Assembly: GCA_016458225.1 (NCBI GenBank)
Contig: JAEMGR010000018.1
Location: 45,349 to 109,348, forward strand
DNA from: Myxococcaceae bacterium JPH2
GTDB taxonomy: Bacteria > Myxococcota > Myxococcia > Myxococcales > Myxococcaceae
Direction of reading: 5' to 3'
Length of the DNA: 64,000 nt
Each line of letters starts with the position of its first letter. Position 1 is the stretch's first letter. The notes beneath the pieces were generated by a model that saw only the letters and a list, made by a program, of their open reading frames with translations, had not been told where the DNA came from and did no database searches. A program made the position numbers and the translations under genes. Below, one piece after another: positions 8,402 through 16,797 of the stretch.

Positions 8402-8707
8402 TCAGTCGTGCGTACCCACGTGCAGGTCGCCGTGCGACTCGCAGACCCAATGGAACGCGCAGGAGCACGCGATGGCGCGGGCGCGGGTGCAGCAGCGTCC
8501 GCCAAAATGCTCCGGCAGCGGGGCGCGGTCTTCGCAGGGCGGCTCGGGCAGCGCGTTCGGCGCGCTGCGTCCGGAGCGCGCGGGGATGGACTCGCAGCAG
8601 CCGCGTGCCATGCACCGGGGGCACAGCGACAGCTCGCAGTGCGCGCACCAGTCGAAGATTTCACCCGCACTGCCACGTCGCTCACATCCACCACAGGCGT
8701 CGAACAT
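8402..8707 (-). CDS. Small cysteine-rich putative zinc-binding protein
   Basis: A 101-aa protein from the ATG at 8707, chosen because AGGAGG lies 7 nt upstream; longer readings add low-complexity Pro/Ala sequence. It contains 14 cysteines, including CGGC, CAHC and CPRC pairs in the first 40 residues, then CC, CC and CSC clusters and a final VCESHGD. The N-terminal CxxC...CxxC...CxxC layout resembles a cross-brace zinc finger, but I do not recognise the family. No signal peptide or membrane segment is seen. It is divergent from the LOG-like gene across a 229-bp gap holding a central palindrome. Confidence 0.6.
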   Translation of the reverse strand: MFDACGGCERRGSAGEIFDWCAHCELSLCPRCMARGCCESIPARSGRSAPNALPEPPCEDRAPLPEHFGGRCCTRARAIACSCAFHWVCESHGDLHVGTHD

Positions 8708-8813
8708 GGTCGGCCTCCTGGCTGACGTGCGGGAAGGTAGAGCAGGGGGCTGACATGCGGGGACTCGGGCGGGTGGAGCGCCAGGCGAATCAACCGACAA
8801 CTACGTCACTGTC

Positions 8814-8829
8814 GAAGGATGGATCCTTC
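8814..8829. promoter_or_regulatory. Perfect 7-bp palindrome midway between divergent genes
   Basis: GAAGGAT-GG-ATCCTTC lies almost exactly at the midpoint between the divergent starts at 8707 and 8937 (107 and 108 bp away). The position suits a shared operator, though promoter boxes were not identified. Confidence 0.35.
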
Positions 8830-8936
8830 CGCTGGTGGACGGCCGACGCGTCGGGTCTGGCGGCCCGGAGTTCCGGGCGGCGGAGGGCCTGCGCAGCTTG
8901 GAGGATTCTTCGGTGGCAGTCAGGAGGCGCGGGTCC

Positions 8937-9476
8937 ATGCGCAGTGAACGCCGCATCATCGGGGTCTTCGGCTCGGGGAAGGAGGCGCATGCGCCCGTCG
9001 TGGTGCCCCTGGCACGATGGATCGCCGAGGCCGGCTTCGATCTGCTCACGGGCGGGGGAGGCGGGGTCATGGGCGCGGCGGCCGAGGCCTTCGTCCAGGT
9101 GAGAGGGCGCCGCGGCATCTCCATCGGCATTGTCCCCGGGGGCATCGCAGGGGGAGGGCACTACGAGCCCCGACAGGGCTACCCCCATCGGGCCATCGAG
9201 CTGCCCATCTACACGCACCTGCCACTCAGTGGAGAGCAGGGCACCGAGCCCATGAGCCGCAATCACATCAACGTCCTCACCCCCCATGCCCTGGTGGGCC
9301 TGCCCGGCGGCGAGGGGACGGCCTCCGAGAGCGCCCTGGCCCTGCGCTACGGCAAGCCCATCATCCTCCACGGGCCACCGGAGGCCTTCCTCCACTTCCC
9401 CCTGGAACTCGAGCGCACCCTCTCGCTGGAGCGCGTCACCGAGTTCCTCCTCGCCGCCACCCGCGAGGTGGGTTGA
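8937..9476 (+). CDS. LOG/TIGR00725-like SLOG-fold nucleotide-binding protein
   Basis: A 179-aa protein with a Rossmann-type SLOG fold. The opening RRIIGVFGSGKEAHAP, the glycine-rich TGGGGGVMGAAAEAF at about residue 38 and the PGGEGTASE motif near 120 match the GGGxGxM and PGGxGTxxE motifs of the LOG/lysine-decarboxylase-like family (cytokinin-activating phosphoribohydrolases) and its TIGR00725 relatives. Family members cleave or bind nucleotide monophosphates. The plant-hormone role should not be assumed here, and the overall look favours the TIGR00725 branch. The start ATG has AGGAGG 9 nt upstream. No operon partner is obvious; the next gene begins 181 bp later. Confidence 0.78.
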   Translation: MRSERRIIGVFGSGKEAHAPVVVPLARWIAEAGFDLLTGGGGGVMGAAAEAFVQVRGRRGISIGIVPGGIAGGGHYEPRQGYPHRAIELPIYTHLPLSGEQGTEPMSRNHINVLTPHALVGLPGGEGTASESALALRYGKPIILHGPPEAFLHFPLELERTLSLERVTEFLLAATREVG

Positions 9477-9657
9477 AGCGCTGGCCTGAACGCGATGCGT
9501 CAGGTCTGGGGTGTGGCTGACCCGCCCCAGGACAGCCTCAACACGCTGGGGTGCTCAAGGCCCACACGCCTCCGGGTGAAACGTCTAGGATGCGACAGCG
9601 GGGGGCGGACTTCTGGCGTTCAAGAATCTGGCGCCCGGCCGTTTCCCCGTCGCCGCC

Positions 9658-10059
9658 ATGATCAATGCCCAGTATCCCCTGGCCAGCTGGTTCCTCGTCG
9701 TCTCCACGTCGTTCTTCCTGTTCGTCTACGCGCTGCCGCTGCTGCTCATCCCGCTGCGATGGGCGAAGTGGTTCGGTTGGGAGCTCCCCACAGGGAACAA
9801 TGACCTGACGGTGTATTTCGGCCGCTGCCTGGGGGGCGTGGCCCTGGCGGTCATCATCACCGTGGTGCAGTTCGTCCCGGACCCCAAGAGCCACCGGGCC
9901 ATCTTCGAACTCATTGGTCTGGTGGGAGGCTTGATGGTGGTGGTCCACGTCTGGGGTGCGCTGCGCCGCGCGCAACCGTGGGCGGAGACGGCCGAGATTC
10001 CGCTGTACGGCGCGGTCTGTGTCATCGCGTTCTGGCTCCGCTTCTCCACGCTGGCCTGA
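9658..10059 (+). CDS. Small integral membrane protein, function unknown
   Basis: A 133-aa protein with four hydrophobic segments, at about residues 8-32 (WFLVVSTSFFLFVYALPLLL), 56-71, 82-99 and 110-127. A short polar loop (ELPTGNNDLTVYFGR) follows the first. It predicts a four-helix inner-membrane protein with no recognisable catalytic motif. It ends 19 nt before the cyclase start, so the two genes probably share a transcript and it could be a membrane partner of that signalling protein. The ribosome-binding site is weak. Confidence 0.7.
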   Translation: MINAQYPLASWFLVVSTSFFLFVYALPLLLIPLRWAKWFGWELPTGNNDLTVYFGRCLGGVALAVIITVVQFVPDPKSHRAIFELIGLVGGLMVVVHVWGALRRAQPWAETAEIPLYGAVCVIAFWLRFSTLA

Positions 10060-10078
10060 GCCGAGGAAGATCGCCCGG

Positions 10079-13000
10079 ATGCTCCCGGAGAGCACAGACC
10101 CCGTCGTCGCGTCGCTGGTGCCGTACATCCCGGCCGCCGTCCTCGCGCGGCTGTCGGACGCGGAGGCGTACTCCCTGCCGCCGGTGGAGCCGGTGCGCGG
10201 GGCCATCCTCCTGCTGGACATCGCGGGCTTCACGCCCATCGTGGTGGGACTGAGCGGCGCGGGGCCTCGCGGTATCGACGCGCTTCAGCGCCTGCTCACC
10301 AGCTACTACACGGAGATGATTGGCGTCGTGCGCCAGCACGGCGGGGACATCTACCAGTTCGCGGGCGACTCCATCCTCACGTGCTTCGAGCCCCTCCCGG
10401 ACGAGGGCGATGCGCACGTGGTCCAGCGCGCGGCGGTGTGCGCGCTCCAGGTGCAGCGGCGGCTGGCGCGCTTCGCACAAATCGAACTCCTGGGCCAGCG
10501 CTTCGGCGTGTCGTCGCGCATCGGCGTGGGGTTCGGCGAGTCGCACCGCATCGTGATGGGCGCCACGGGCCTGTGGATGCACCCGGCCCTCATCGGCGAG
10601 CCGCTCGCGCAAGCCGTCCTCGCCGAGAAGCGCGCCGCGGTGGGCGAGGTCATCCTCAGCGCCCAGGCCTGGGCGCTGGTGCCCGAGTCCGCGCGCCGGG
10701 GAGAGGTCCGCGACGACGGCTGCTTCCGCTTGGATCCCGCCGCCGCGCTGGAGGCGCGCACGGTGGAACCTCGGCCCACGCCCGGCGGCCTGGAGCTGGT
10801 GGGCCGGTGCGCGCTGCTGCTGAACCCGGTGCTCTTCACGAAGATCACCACGGCGCACCAGCAGTTCTCCGGAGACTTCCGCGACGTCACCTGCTTCTTC
10901 CTGCGCTTCACCAGCGCGCGAGGCCCCTCCGAGGCGGAGGCCTTCACCCACGAACTCAACGCGTTCTACGAGTTCGTGCAGAAGGAGAGCGCGCACCACG
11001 GCGGCGTGCTCCTGATGACGGACTTCACGGACAAGGGCAACGTGCTCTACGTCCTCTTCGGCGCGCCCACCGCGCTGCCGAACAAGGAAGTCCTCGCGTG
11101 CCGCCTGGCGTGCAAGCTCCAGCGCGAGAAGGACGCCTTCCCGTTCGTGCAGGAGCTGCAGATCGGCATTGCCACGGGGCACGCCTACTGCGGTGACATG
11201 GGCTCGCCCTGGCGCAAGGGCTACTCGGCGCTGGGCGAGGTGGTGAACATGGCCGCCCGCCTCATGACGCACGGGCGCGGCAGCGGCATCCACGTGGACG
11301 CCCACACGGAGGGGCGGCTGCACCAGGGCGGCTTCATCTCGGAGTTCGTGGGCGCCGCCCAGCTGAAGGGCGTGGCGCGCCCGGTGCCCGTCTATCGCCT
11401 CCAGTCGGAGATGCGCCGCAGCCTGTTCATCAAGGGCCGAGGGAGCATCGTCGGGCGGCACCGCGAGCAGGACGTGCTCAGGCAGGCCGTGGAGGAGTCG
11501 CTGGACGGCGCGGGCCGGCTGTGCGTGGTGTCCGGTGAGGCGGGCATTGGCAAGTCTCGGCTGGGCGCGCGCGTGGTCGAGGACGCCGAGGACCGAGGCG
11601 CCCGCTCGCTGTACGGCATCTGCTACTCGTACGAGATGTTCACGCCCTTCTTCCCCTGGAAGGAGGTGCTCATCCAGGCGTTCGGGCTCCACGAGGCGAA
11701 CGACCTGGAGACGCAGCTGGCGCGCCTGCGCCAGGGCCTGGAGGGGCTGGAGGGCGTGGAGTCCGAGTGGCTGCCGGTGATGGCGGGCATCCTCGGCCTG
11801 CCGGTGGAGGAGGCCGCCGTCACGCGCAACCTGGACGCGCGCAGCAAGCAGCTTCGCGTGTTCCAGATCATCTTCCTGCTGCTGGAGAAGCTCAGCCGGG
11901 TGCAGCCCCTGGTCCTCTTCTTCGAGGACCTGCACTGGGCGGACAACATCTCCATCGACCTGCTGGAGCATGTGGCCGCGCGCCTGTCCGCGCTGCGCAT
12001 CACGCTGCTCGTCACGCTTCGGCCGGGCGGTGAGCAGCTTCGCGGCTTCCAGGGGCTCGCCGGGCTGCGGACGCTGGAGCTGTCCAGCCTGGACGACGAC
12101 GAGACGCGGGAGCTGCTGCGGCTGCACCTGCGCATGGCGCCGCCGGACACCGGGCTGGAGGACCTGCTGCTCGCCAAGGTGCAGGGCAACCCGTTCTTCA
12201 CCGAGTCCATCGTCCAGGGGTTGGTGGAGCAAGGCTACGTGGGCCCGGTGGGGTTGGGCGAGGAGCGCATGGAGCTCAAGCGCAGCCTTCAGGGGCTGAC
12301 GCTGCCGGACTCCATCCAGGACGTGGTGCTCGCGCGCATCGATCTGCTGAGCGAGACCGAGCAGTTGGTGGTGAAGGTGGCCTCGGTGATTGGCCGCATC
12401 TTCACGCTGGACGCGGTGGCGGAGCTCGCGCCGGAGTCCATCGGGGCCACGCGGATCCGCGAGGCCATCGACACGCTCACGAAGCTGGGGCTCATCCTCC
12501 TGGAGATGGAGGAGCCGTTCACCTGCATCTTCAAGCACATCGTCATCCGGGACGTGGCGTACAACACGCTGCTCGTGTCCGGCCGCGAGGACCTGCACCG
12601 GCGCCTGGCCCGCTATCTGGAGGCGCGCGCGGGGGACAATCCCTTCCAGTCCGCCGGCATCCTGGCCTACCACTTCCTGGCCGGGAACGATCTGCTCAAG
12701 GGCCTGGAGTACACGCTCATGGCGGCGCGCGGCGCGCGGGCGCAGTACGCCAACGACGACGCCCTGCACCACTACAACCGCGCCCTCGAGCTGCTCGGCA
12801 CCGTGGAGGGGATGGACCGTGACGAGGTGCTGCGGCAGACGCGCACCGTCATGCAGGAGCTGGCGGAGACGCTGCTCCAGGCGGGCAACTACGCGGGCGC
12901 CATCCTGATGTTCGAGCAGTGCCTCGCGGACGAGCAGCTCGTGGCGCGACAGGCGGAGATCCACCTGGGACTGGGGCGCGCCCACCAGGAGAAGGGCGAG

Positions 13001-14356
13001 TCGAGCCGCGCCACGCAGCACCTGGAGAAGTCCCTGGTGCTCATGGGGCGCAGCCTGCCCGGCAACCTGTTGGCCCTCGGCGTGCGCACGCTGGGCAACC
13101 TGCTCTTGCTGGCGCTGACGATGGTGCTGCCCTGGGTGATGCGCCCGCTGCCCTCGGCGCGGCTGTCGCAGTACCTGCGGCAGCTCTCCACGCTGTTCTC
13201 ACTCATCCGCATCTACTACTTCGCGGACATCAAGAAGCTCACCTGGGCCACGCTGGTGACGGTGAACATGGCCCGGCGCTCGCGCAGCGACTACGCGGTC
13301 AGCCTCGCCAGTGGCTTCTTCGCGTCGCTGCTGTTCGGCTCGGGGCAGGTGAAGCGCTCGCTGCGCTACTGCGAGCGGGCCCTGAAGTACGCACGGCGCG
13401 CGAGGGACCCTGTCGCGGAGGGACTGGCGCTCAGTCGCCTGGGCATCCAGGCTTTTTTCCGCAACGAGCTGCGGCGCGCGCGCGACTACCAGGAGCAGGC
13501 CGTGGCCACGCTCCGCCTGGTGGGCGAGCGCTGGGAGCGCCAGACGTGCCTCATGATGCAGGCGACGGGCGAGTTCCTCTGCTCGCGCTTCGAGGCGGCC
13601 GAGCAGCTCTACCAGCAGATGCGCACCATCGGCGTGGAACTCAACGCGCTGATGCATCAGGGCTGGGCACACTCCTGGAGTCCCATGTGTCGCTACCTGC
13701 TGGGCCAGGGCGACGTGGGCGAGCTGTGCGCGGAGCTGGAGCAGGGGCTGCGGATCAGCGTCGAGGTGGACGACCTGGCCAACCAGTGCGCCAGCCTCAA
13801 CCATCTGGCCAACGTGACGGTGCGCGAGCACCAGGTGGAAGAGGCGGCGCTGGTGGCCGTGCGCGCCTTCAGCACCATCTGGAGCTACCAGGTGCTGGTG
13901 CCCTTCCTTCAGGTGGGCTTGGTGGACGCGGCCGAGGCGGCCCTCTTCGCCCTGGAGGAAGGGGCCACGGTGGTGCCTCGCGCGGAGCTGTGGCGGGTGG
14001 TGCGCCGGAGCTGTTTCAAGGCGCGCGCCATTGCTCGGCTGTATCCGTACCTCAAGGGGCCGGCCCTGCGGGTCACCGCGCGGGCGCTGCGGCTGCGCAA
14101 GGGCGTGGCGGCGGCCGAGCCGGTGTTCCTCGAGGCCATCGCGGTGCTGGAGGCCAGCCCCAACCGCTGGGAGACGGGCGTGGCCTACTTCGATGCCGCG
14201 GTGGCGCTGCCGCATCGCCGCGCGGCGTTCCTCGCGCGAGCCCGGGCCCTCTTCACGGACATTGGCGCGCGGGCCGAGCTGCGACGGATCGACCGCCTCG
14301 AGGCGGGCACGGCGGATGGGGCCTCGCTCGCACCTCCAGAGCGTGTCTCGGCTTGA
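10079..14356 (+). CDS. Soluble-adenylate-cyclase-like protein: tandem class III cyclase domains, AAA ATPase, TPR-like repeats
   Basis: A 1425-aa signalling protein, started at the ATG with GAGGAAG upstream; the upstream extension overlaps the membrane-protein gene. Two class III cyclase domains come first. C1 (about 38-230) keeps both metal-binding Asp positions (D47 in LLDIAGFT, D97 in FAGDS) but lacks the VNxAARL motif. C2 (about 255-440) has DKGNVLYVLFGAP and GEVVNMAARL, with the base/transition-state residues N390 and R394, but its first metal motif is degenerate (CFFLRFTS). An AAA ATPase follows: Walker A GEAGIGKS at about 486-493 and a Walker B/HWAD motif near 612-623. A long helical TPR-like region runs to the end. 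This matches the architecture of mammalian sAC and the related bacterial cyclases common in myxobacteria; the likely product is cAMP. Confidence 0.88.
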   Translation: MLPESTDPVVASLVPYIPAAVLARLSDAEAYSLPPVEPVRGAILLLDIAGFTPIVVGLSGAGPRGIDALQRLLTSYYTEMIGVVRQHGGDIYQFAGDSILTCFEPLPDEGDAHVVQRAAVCALQVQRRLARFAQIELLGQRFGVSSRIGVGFGESHRIVMGATGLWMHPALIGEPLAQAVLAEKRAAVGEVILSAQAWALVPESARRGEVRDDGCFRLDPAAALEARTVEPRPTPGGLELVGRCALLLNPVLFTKITTAHQQFSGDFRDVTCFFLRFTSARGPSEAEAFTHELNAFYEFVQKESAHHGGVLLMTDFTDKGNVLYVLFGAPTALPNKEVLACRLACKLQREKDAFPFVQELQIGIATGHAYCGDMGSPWRKGYSALGEVVNMAARLMTHGRGSGIHVDAHTEGRLHQGGFISEFVGAAQLKGVARPVPVYRLQSEMRRSLFIKGRGSIVGRHREQDVLRQAVEESLDGAGRLCVVSGEAGIGKSRLGARVVEDAEDRGARSLYGICYSYEMFTPFFPWKEVLIQAFGLHEANDLETQLARLRQGLEGLEGVESEWLPVMAGILGLPVEEAAVTRNLDARSKQLRVFQIIFLLLEKLSRVQPLVLFFEDLHWADNISIDLLEHVAARLSALRITLLVTLRPGGEQLRGFQGLAGLRTLELSSLDDDETRELLRLHLRMAPPDTGLEDLLLAKVQGNPFFTESIVQGLVEQGYVGPVGLGEERMELKRSLQGLTLPDSIQDVVLARIDLLSETEQLVVKVASVIGRIFTLDAVAELAPESIGATRIREAIDTLTKLGLILLEMEEPFTCIFKHIVIRDVAYNTLLVSGREDLHRRLARYLEARAGDNPFQSAGILAYHFLAGNDLLKGLEYTLMAARGARAQYANDDALHHYNRALELLGTVEGMDRDEVLRQTRTVMQELAETLLQAGNYAGAILMFEQCLADEQLVARQAEIHLGLGRAHQEKGESSRATQHLEKSLVLMGRSLPGNLLALGVRTLGNLLLLALTMVLPWVMRPLPSARLSQYLRQLSTLFSLIRIYYFADIKKLTWATLVTVNMARRSRSDYAVSLASGFFASLLFGSGQVKRSLRYCERALKYARRARDPVAEGLALSRLGIQAFFRNELRRARDYQEQAVATLRLVGERWERQTCLMMQATGEFLCSRFEAAEQLYQQMRTIGVELNALMHQGWAHSWSPMCRYLLGQGDVGELCAELEQGLRISVEVDDLANQCASLNHLANVTVREHQVEEAALVAVRAFSTIWSYQVLVPFLQVGLVDAAEAALFALEEGATVVPRAELWRVVRRSCFKARAIARLYPYLKGPALRVTARALRLRKGVAAAEPVFLEAIAVLEASPNRWETGVAYFDAAVALPHRRAAFLARARALFTDIGARAELRRIDRLEAGTADGASLAPPERVSA

Positions 14357-14406
14357 GCCGTCGCCGTGTGCGGTCCCTCCCTTCGTTCCTCCCTCCGAGT
14401 CCCGCC

Positions 14407-15228
14407 ATGTCCGCCGAGTCACCGCGCTTCCGAGTCAGCCCCATCATCGTCGTGTACATGCTGGTGGTGCATGCCCTGGCGGCCTTGGCGTTCGTGCTGC
14501 CGTGGCCACCGCATGCGCTGCCGGTGGCGCTCACGCTCTATGTGGCCATCGGCCTGGGCACGACGGTGGGGCTGCACCGGCTCATCTGCCATCGCGCTTT
14601 CGAGTGTCCCCGGTGGGTGGAGTACGGCCTCGTCACGGTGGCCATGCTGACAGGGCAGGGCAGCCCGCTGCTCTGGGCCGCCACGCACCGCATCCACCAC
14701 GCGAAGGCGGACACGGAGGGCGACGTGCACTCGCCGGAGCGCGGCCTCTGGTACGCGCACATGGGCTGGATCCTCAACGAGGCGTCCACCCATGACGACG
14801 CGTGGCGCACGTGGTGCAAGGACCTCGCGGAGGACCGGTACTACCACTGGCTCTTGCGCTTCCGCCTGGGGCCCCAGGTCATCGCGGTGCTCGTGCTCGG
14901 ATTGACGCTGGGGTGGCGGACGCTGCCCGCGTACTTCTTCCTGCCCATGGTGTCCTGGATGCAGAGCACCTACGCGGTCAACTCGGTGTGCCACGCGCGC
15001 GCTTTCGGCACGCGGGTGCACGACACGCGGGACCACAGCCGCAACGTCTGGTGGGTGAGCGTGCTCGCGCTGGGCGAGGGCTGGCACAACAACCACCACG
15101 CGTTCCCCGCGTCCGCCCGCCACGGTTGGGTCTGGTGGCAGGTGGACGTGGGCTGGACGTTCATCCGCTGCTTGCGCGCGGTGGGGTTGGCGCGGCAGGT
15201 CCACCTGCCCACGCCGAACCTCAGGTGA
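14407..15228 (+). CDS. Membrane fatty acid desaturase (acyl-CoA delta-9 type)
   Basis: A 273-aa integral membrane di-iron desaturase. The three histidine boxes are HRLICH (about residue 58), HRIHH (about 97) and HNNHH (about 229), in the order and spacing of stearoyl-CoA-type desaturases. Hydrophobic segments lie at about 15-30, 37-55, 73-90 and 155-185. It probably inserts a double bond into acyl chains for membrane fluidity. It starts 50 nt after the cyclase stop and may be transcribed with it. Its last 8 bp overlap the 3' end of the convergent radical SAM gene. Confidence 0.9.
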   Translation: MSAESPRFRVSPIIVVYMLVVHALAALAFVLPWPPHALPVALTLYVAIGLGTTVGLHRLICHRAFECPRWVEYGLVTVAMLTGQGSPLLWAATHRIHHAKADTEGDVHSPERGLWYAHMGWILNEASTHDDAWRTWCKDLAEDRYYHWLLRFRLGPQVIAVLVLGLTLGWRTLPAYFFLPMVSWMQSTYAVNSVCHARAFGTRVHDTRDHSRNVWWVSVLALGEGWHNNHHAFPASARHGWVWWQVDVGWTFIRCLRAVGLARQVHLPTPNLR

Positions 15229-16636
15229 GCCGCTGGGGCTCCAGGCCCAGCGCGGCCATCTGCCGCACGTCCCACTCCTCCAGCGCGTCCATGCCCGCGA
15301 TGTAGCGGCGCGCGGGGTTCTTCACCGGATTGCGGATGCTGAGGATCTCCGGTCCGGAGAAGAGGATGGTCGTCTTGTAGCGCGGCATGTCGCTCATCGT
15401 GAGCTTGGACCAGTAGTGCCTGGCGATGTTGGGCAGGCTCCCCAGCTCGCTGCACAGCCGATGGAAGTGCTCGATGACCTCGGACGGGTGAAGCTGCTTG
15501 GGGCGGTGGCACAGCGTGTAGCCGTCATAGTCGCGGCTGATGGTGCCCGGGAGCAGGCGGCCCTCGGCCTGCAGCTCGCGGAAGAAGGGCGTCTCGGGAT
15601 AGGGGCAGACGATGCCGAGGAAGGTGATGGAGAAGTAGCGCAGGTCCGAGAGGTACTGCGGCAGTTTGAGCAGGTAGTCGTTGGTGTCGCCGTCCGAGCC
15701 GACGATGAGGCCGAAGGACAACAGGATGCCGGCGGAGAAGACGCGCTGGATGACGGCGTCCACCTCCGACAGCTTGTTCTGTCCCTTGTTCATCGCCTTG
15801 ATGGAGTCCGGGTTGAGCGACTCCAGGCCCGTGTACACGTAGCGGCAGCCCGCCTTCGCCATCAGCTTCACGAGTGACTCGTCCTTGAGGACGTTGAAGG
15901 TGAGGGCGCAGCCCCAGGTCTTCTTCAGCGGGATGAGGGCCTCGCACAGCTCCCGCAGGTACTTGGGCGAGCCGCCCAGGTTGTTGTCGAGGAAGACGAA
16001 CGCGTCCTCCATCATCCCGAGGTAGTTCGGGTTCCAGCGCATGCGCGTCTGGATCTCATCGATGACCTGGGGAATGGGGCGGAAGCGGTAGCGCTCGTTG
16101 CCGGTGAGGACGCAGAAGTTGCAGGAGAACGGGCACCCGCGCGACGCCTCGATGCCCGGCAGGCGCACCTTGTTGTGCGTGAAGTCGATGAGCTCGTAGC
16201 GGTACGGCTGGATGGCCGCCGCGCCCTTGGACGGCAGGGCGTAGCGCTTCTGGAGCGCGCCCCGCTCGAAGTCCGCGATGAGCGCTGGGACGTTGGTCTC
16301 GGGCTCCCCGGTGATGACCGCGTCGAAGTAGCGCTCGGCGTCCTCGGGGAAGTAGCTGGCGTGGCGTCCCCCGCCCACCGTCTTGATGCCGCGCTGGCGC
16401 AGCAGCGTGGAGAGCACCTTGGTGTGCTCGTAGTACGAGTGCAGGTACGAGAAGAAGACGAGATCCCAATCCCGATCCAACGGGATGTCCGCCTCCTTCT
16501 CGTTGAAGATCTCCACCTCGGCGTCCGCGGGACACAGTCCGGCGATCAGCTCCGGGACCGAGGACTGCATGATGGAGGGTTCCTTGACGCGCAGCCGGGT
16601 GGGGTGCGTGTACGTGGCGATGACAGCGATCCGCAT
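15221..16636 (-). CDS. B12-binding-domain-type radical SAM protein
   Basis: A 471-aa protein from the ATG at 16636, which gives the usual MRIAVIATYTHPTRL opening; a 24-residue upstream extension to 16708 is possible but looks non-conserved. Residues about 1-130 form a cobalamin-binding-like Rossmann domain (DLVFFSYLHS, TVGGGRHASYFPED, DAVITGEPE), but no DxHxxG cobalamin-ligand motif is seen. The radical SAM cluster motif is C168-x3-C172-x2-C175 (CPFSCNFC), followed by EDAFVFLDNNLGG, YTGLESLN and GLIVGSDGDT, typical of the hopanoid/HpnJ-P and related elongator-like families. Substrate cannot be named from sequence. It ends convergently with the desaturase, with an 8-bp overlap. Confidence 0.85.
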   Translation of the reverse strand: MRIAVIATYTHPTRLRVKEPSIMQSSVPELIAGLCPADAEVEIFNEKEADIPLDRDWDLVFFSYLHSYYEHTKVLSTLLRQRGIKTVGGGRHASYFPEDAERYFDAVITGEPETNVPALIADFERGALQKRYALPSKGAAAIQPYRYELIDFTHNKVRLPGIEASRGCPFSCNFCVLTGNERYRFRPIPQVIDEIQTRMRWNPNYLGMMEDAFVFLDNNLGGSPKYLRELCEALIPLKKTWGCALTFNVLKDESLVKLMAKAGCRYVYTGLESLNPDSIKAMNKGQNKLSEVDAVIQRVFSAGILLSFGLIVGSDGDTNDYLLKLPQYLSDLRYFSITFLGIVCPYPETPFFRELQAEGRLLPGTISRDYDGYTLCHRPKQLHPSEVIEHFHRLCSELGSLPNIARHYWSKLTMSDMPRYKTTILFSGPEILSIRNPVKNPARRYIAGMDALEEWDVRQMAALGLEPQRLT

Positions 16637-16702
16637 GCGGTGGCTTCCAGGCTCTTGGCGAGGAACGCCGGCCCAGGCCCCGTGCTTGGTCGTGAGCCCC
16701 CC

Positions 16703-16728
16703 GGTCATTCCGTGGAATCAGAATGACC
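16703..16728. promoter_or_regulatory. Inverted repeat upstream of the radical SAM gene
   Basis: GGTCATTC and GAATGACC form a perfect 8-bp dyad around 10 nt, 66-92 bp upstream of the radical SAM start and downstream of the parvulin gene. With no T-run it is more likely an operator than a terminator. Confidence 0.35.
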
Positions 16729-16797
16729 CGGTGATTCAACCCTGGCAAAAAACCTCGGGCGAAAGTGATATCAGGGCCTGTCGCGGAGTCCCCGAAG

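Noticed and set aside
10022..13021. Minus-strand open frame of 999 codons opposite the cyclase gene, and similar long frames opposite the giant genes (for example 24332-27451 and 27683-31621)
   Set aside because: They are Arg/His/Gly-rich translations without domains, lie exactly opposite well-supported genes and are expected from high GC3; no ribosome-binding site or motif supports them.
12919..14406. Upstream part of a 769-codon plus-strand frame leading into the desaturase
   Set aside because: Only the part from 14407 has desaturase motifs and membrane segments; the front overlaps the cyclase gene in another frame and is Gly/Arg-rich noise.
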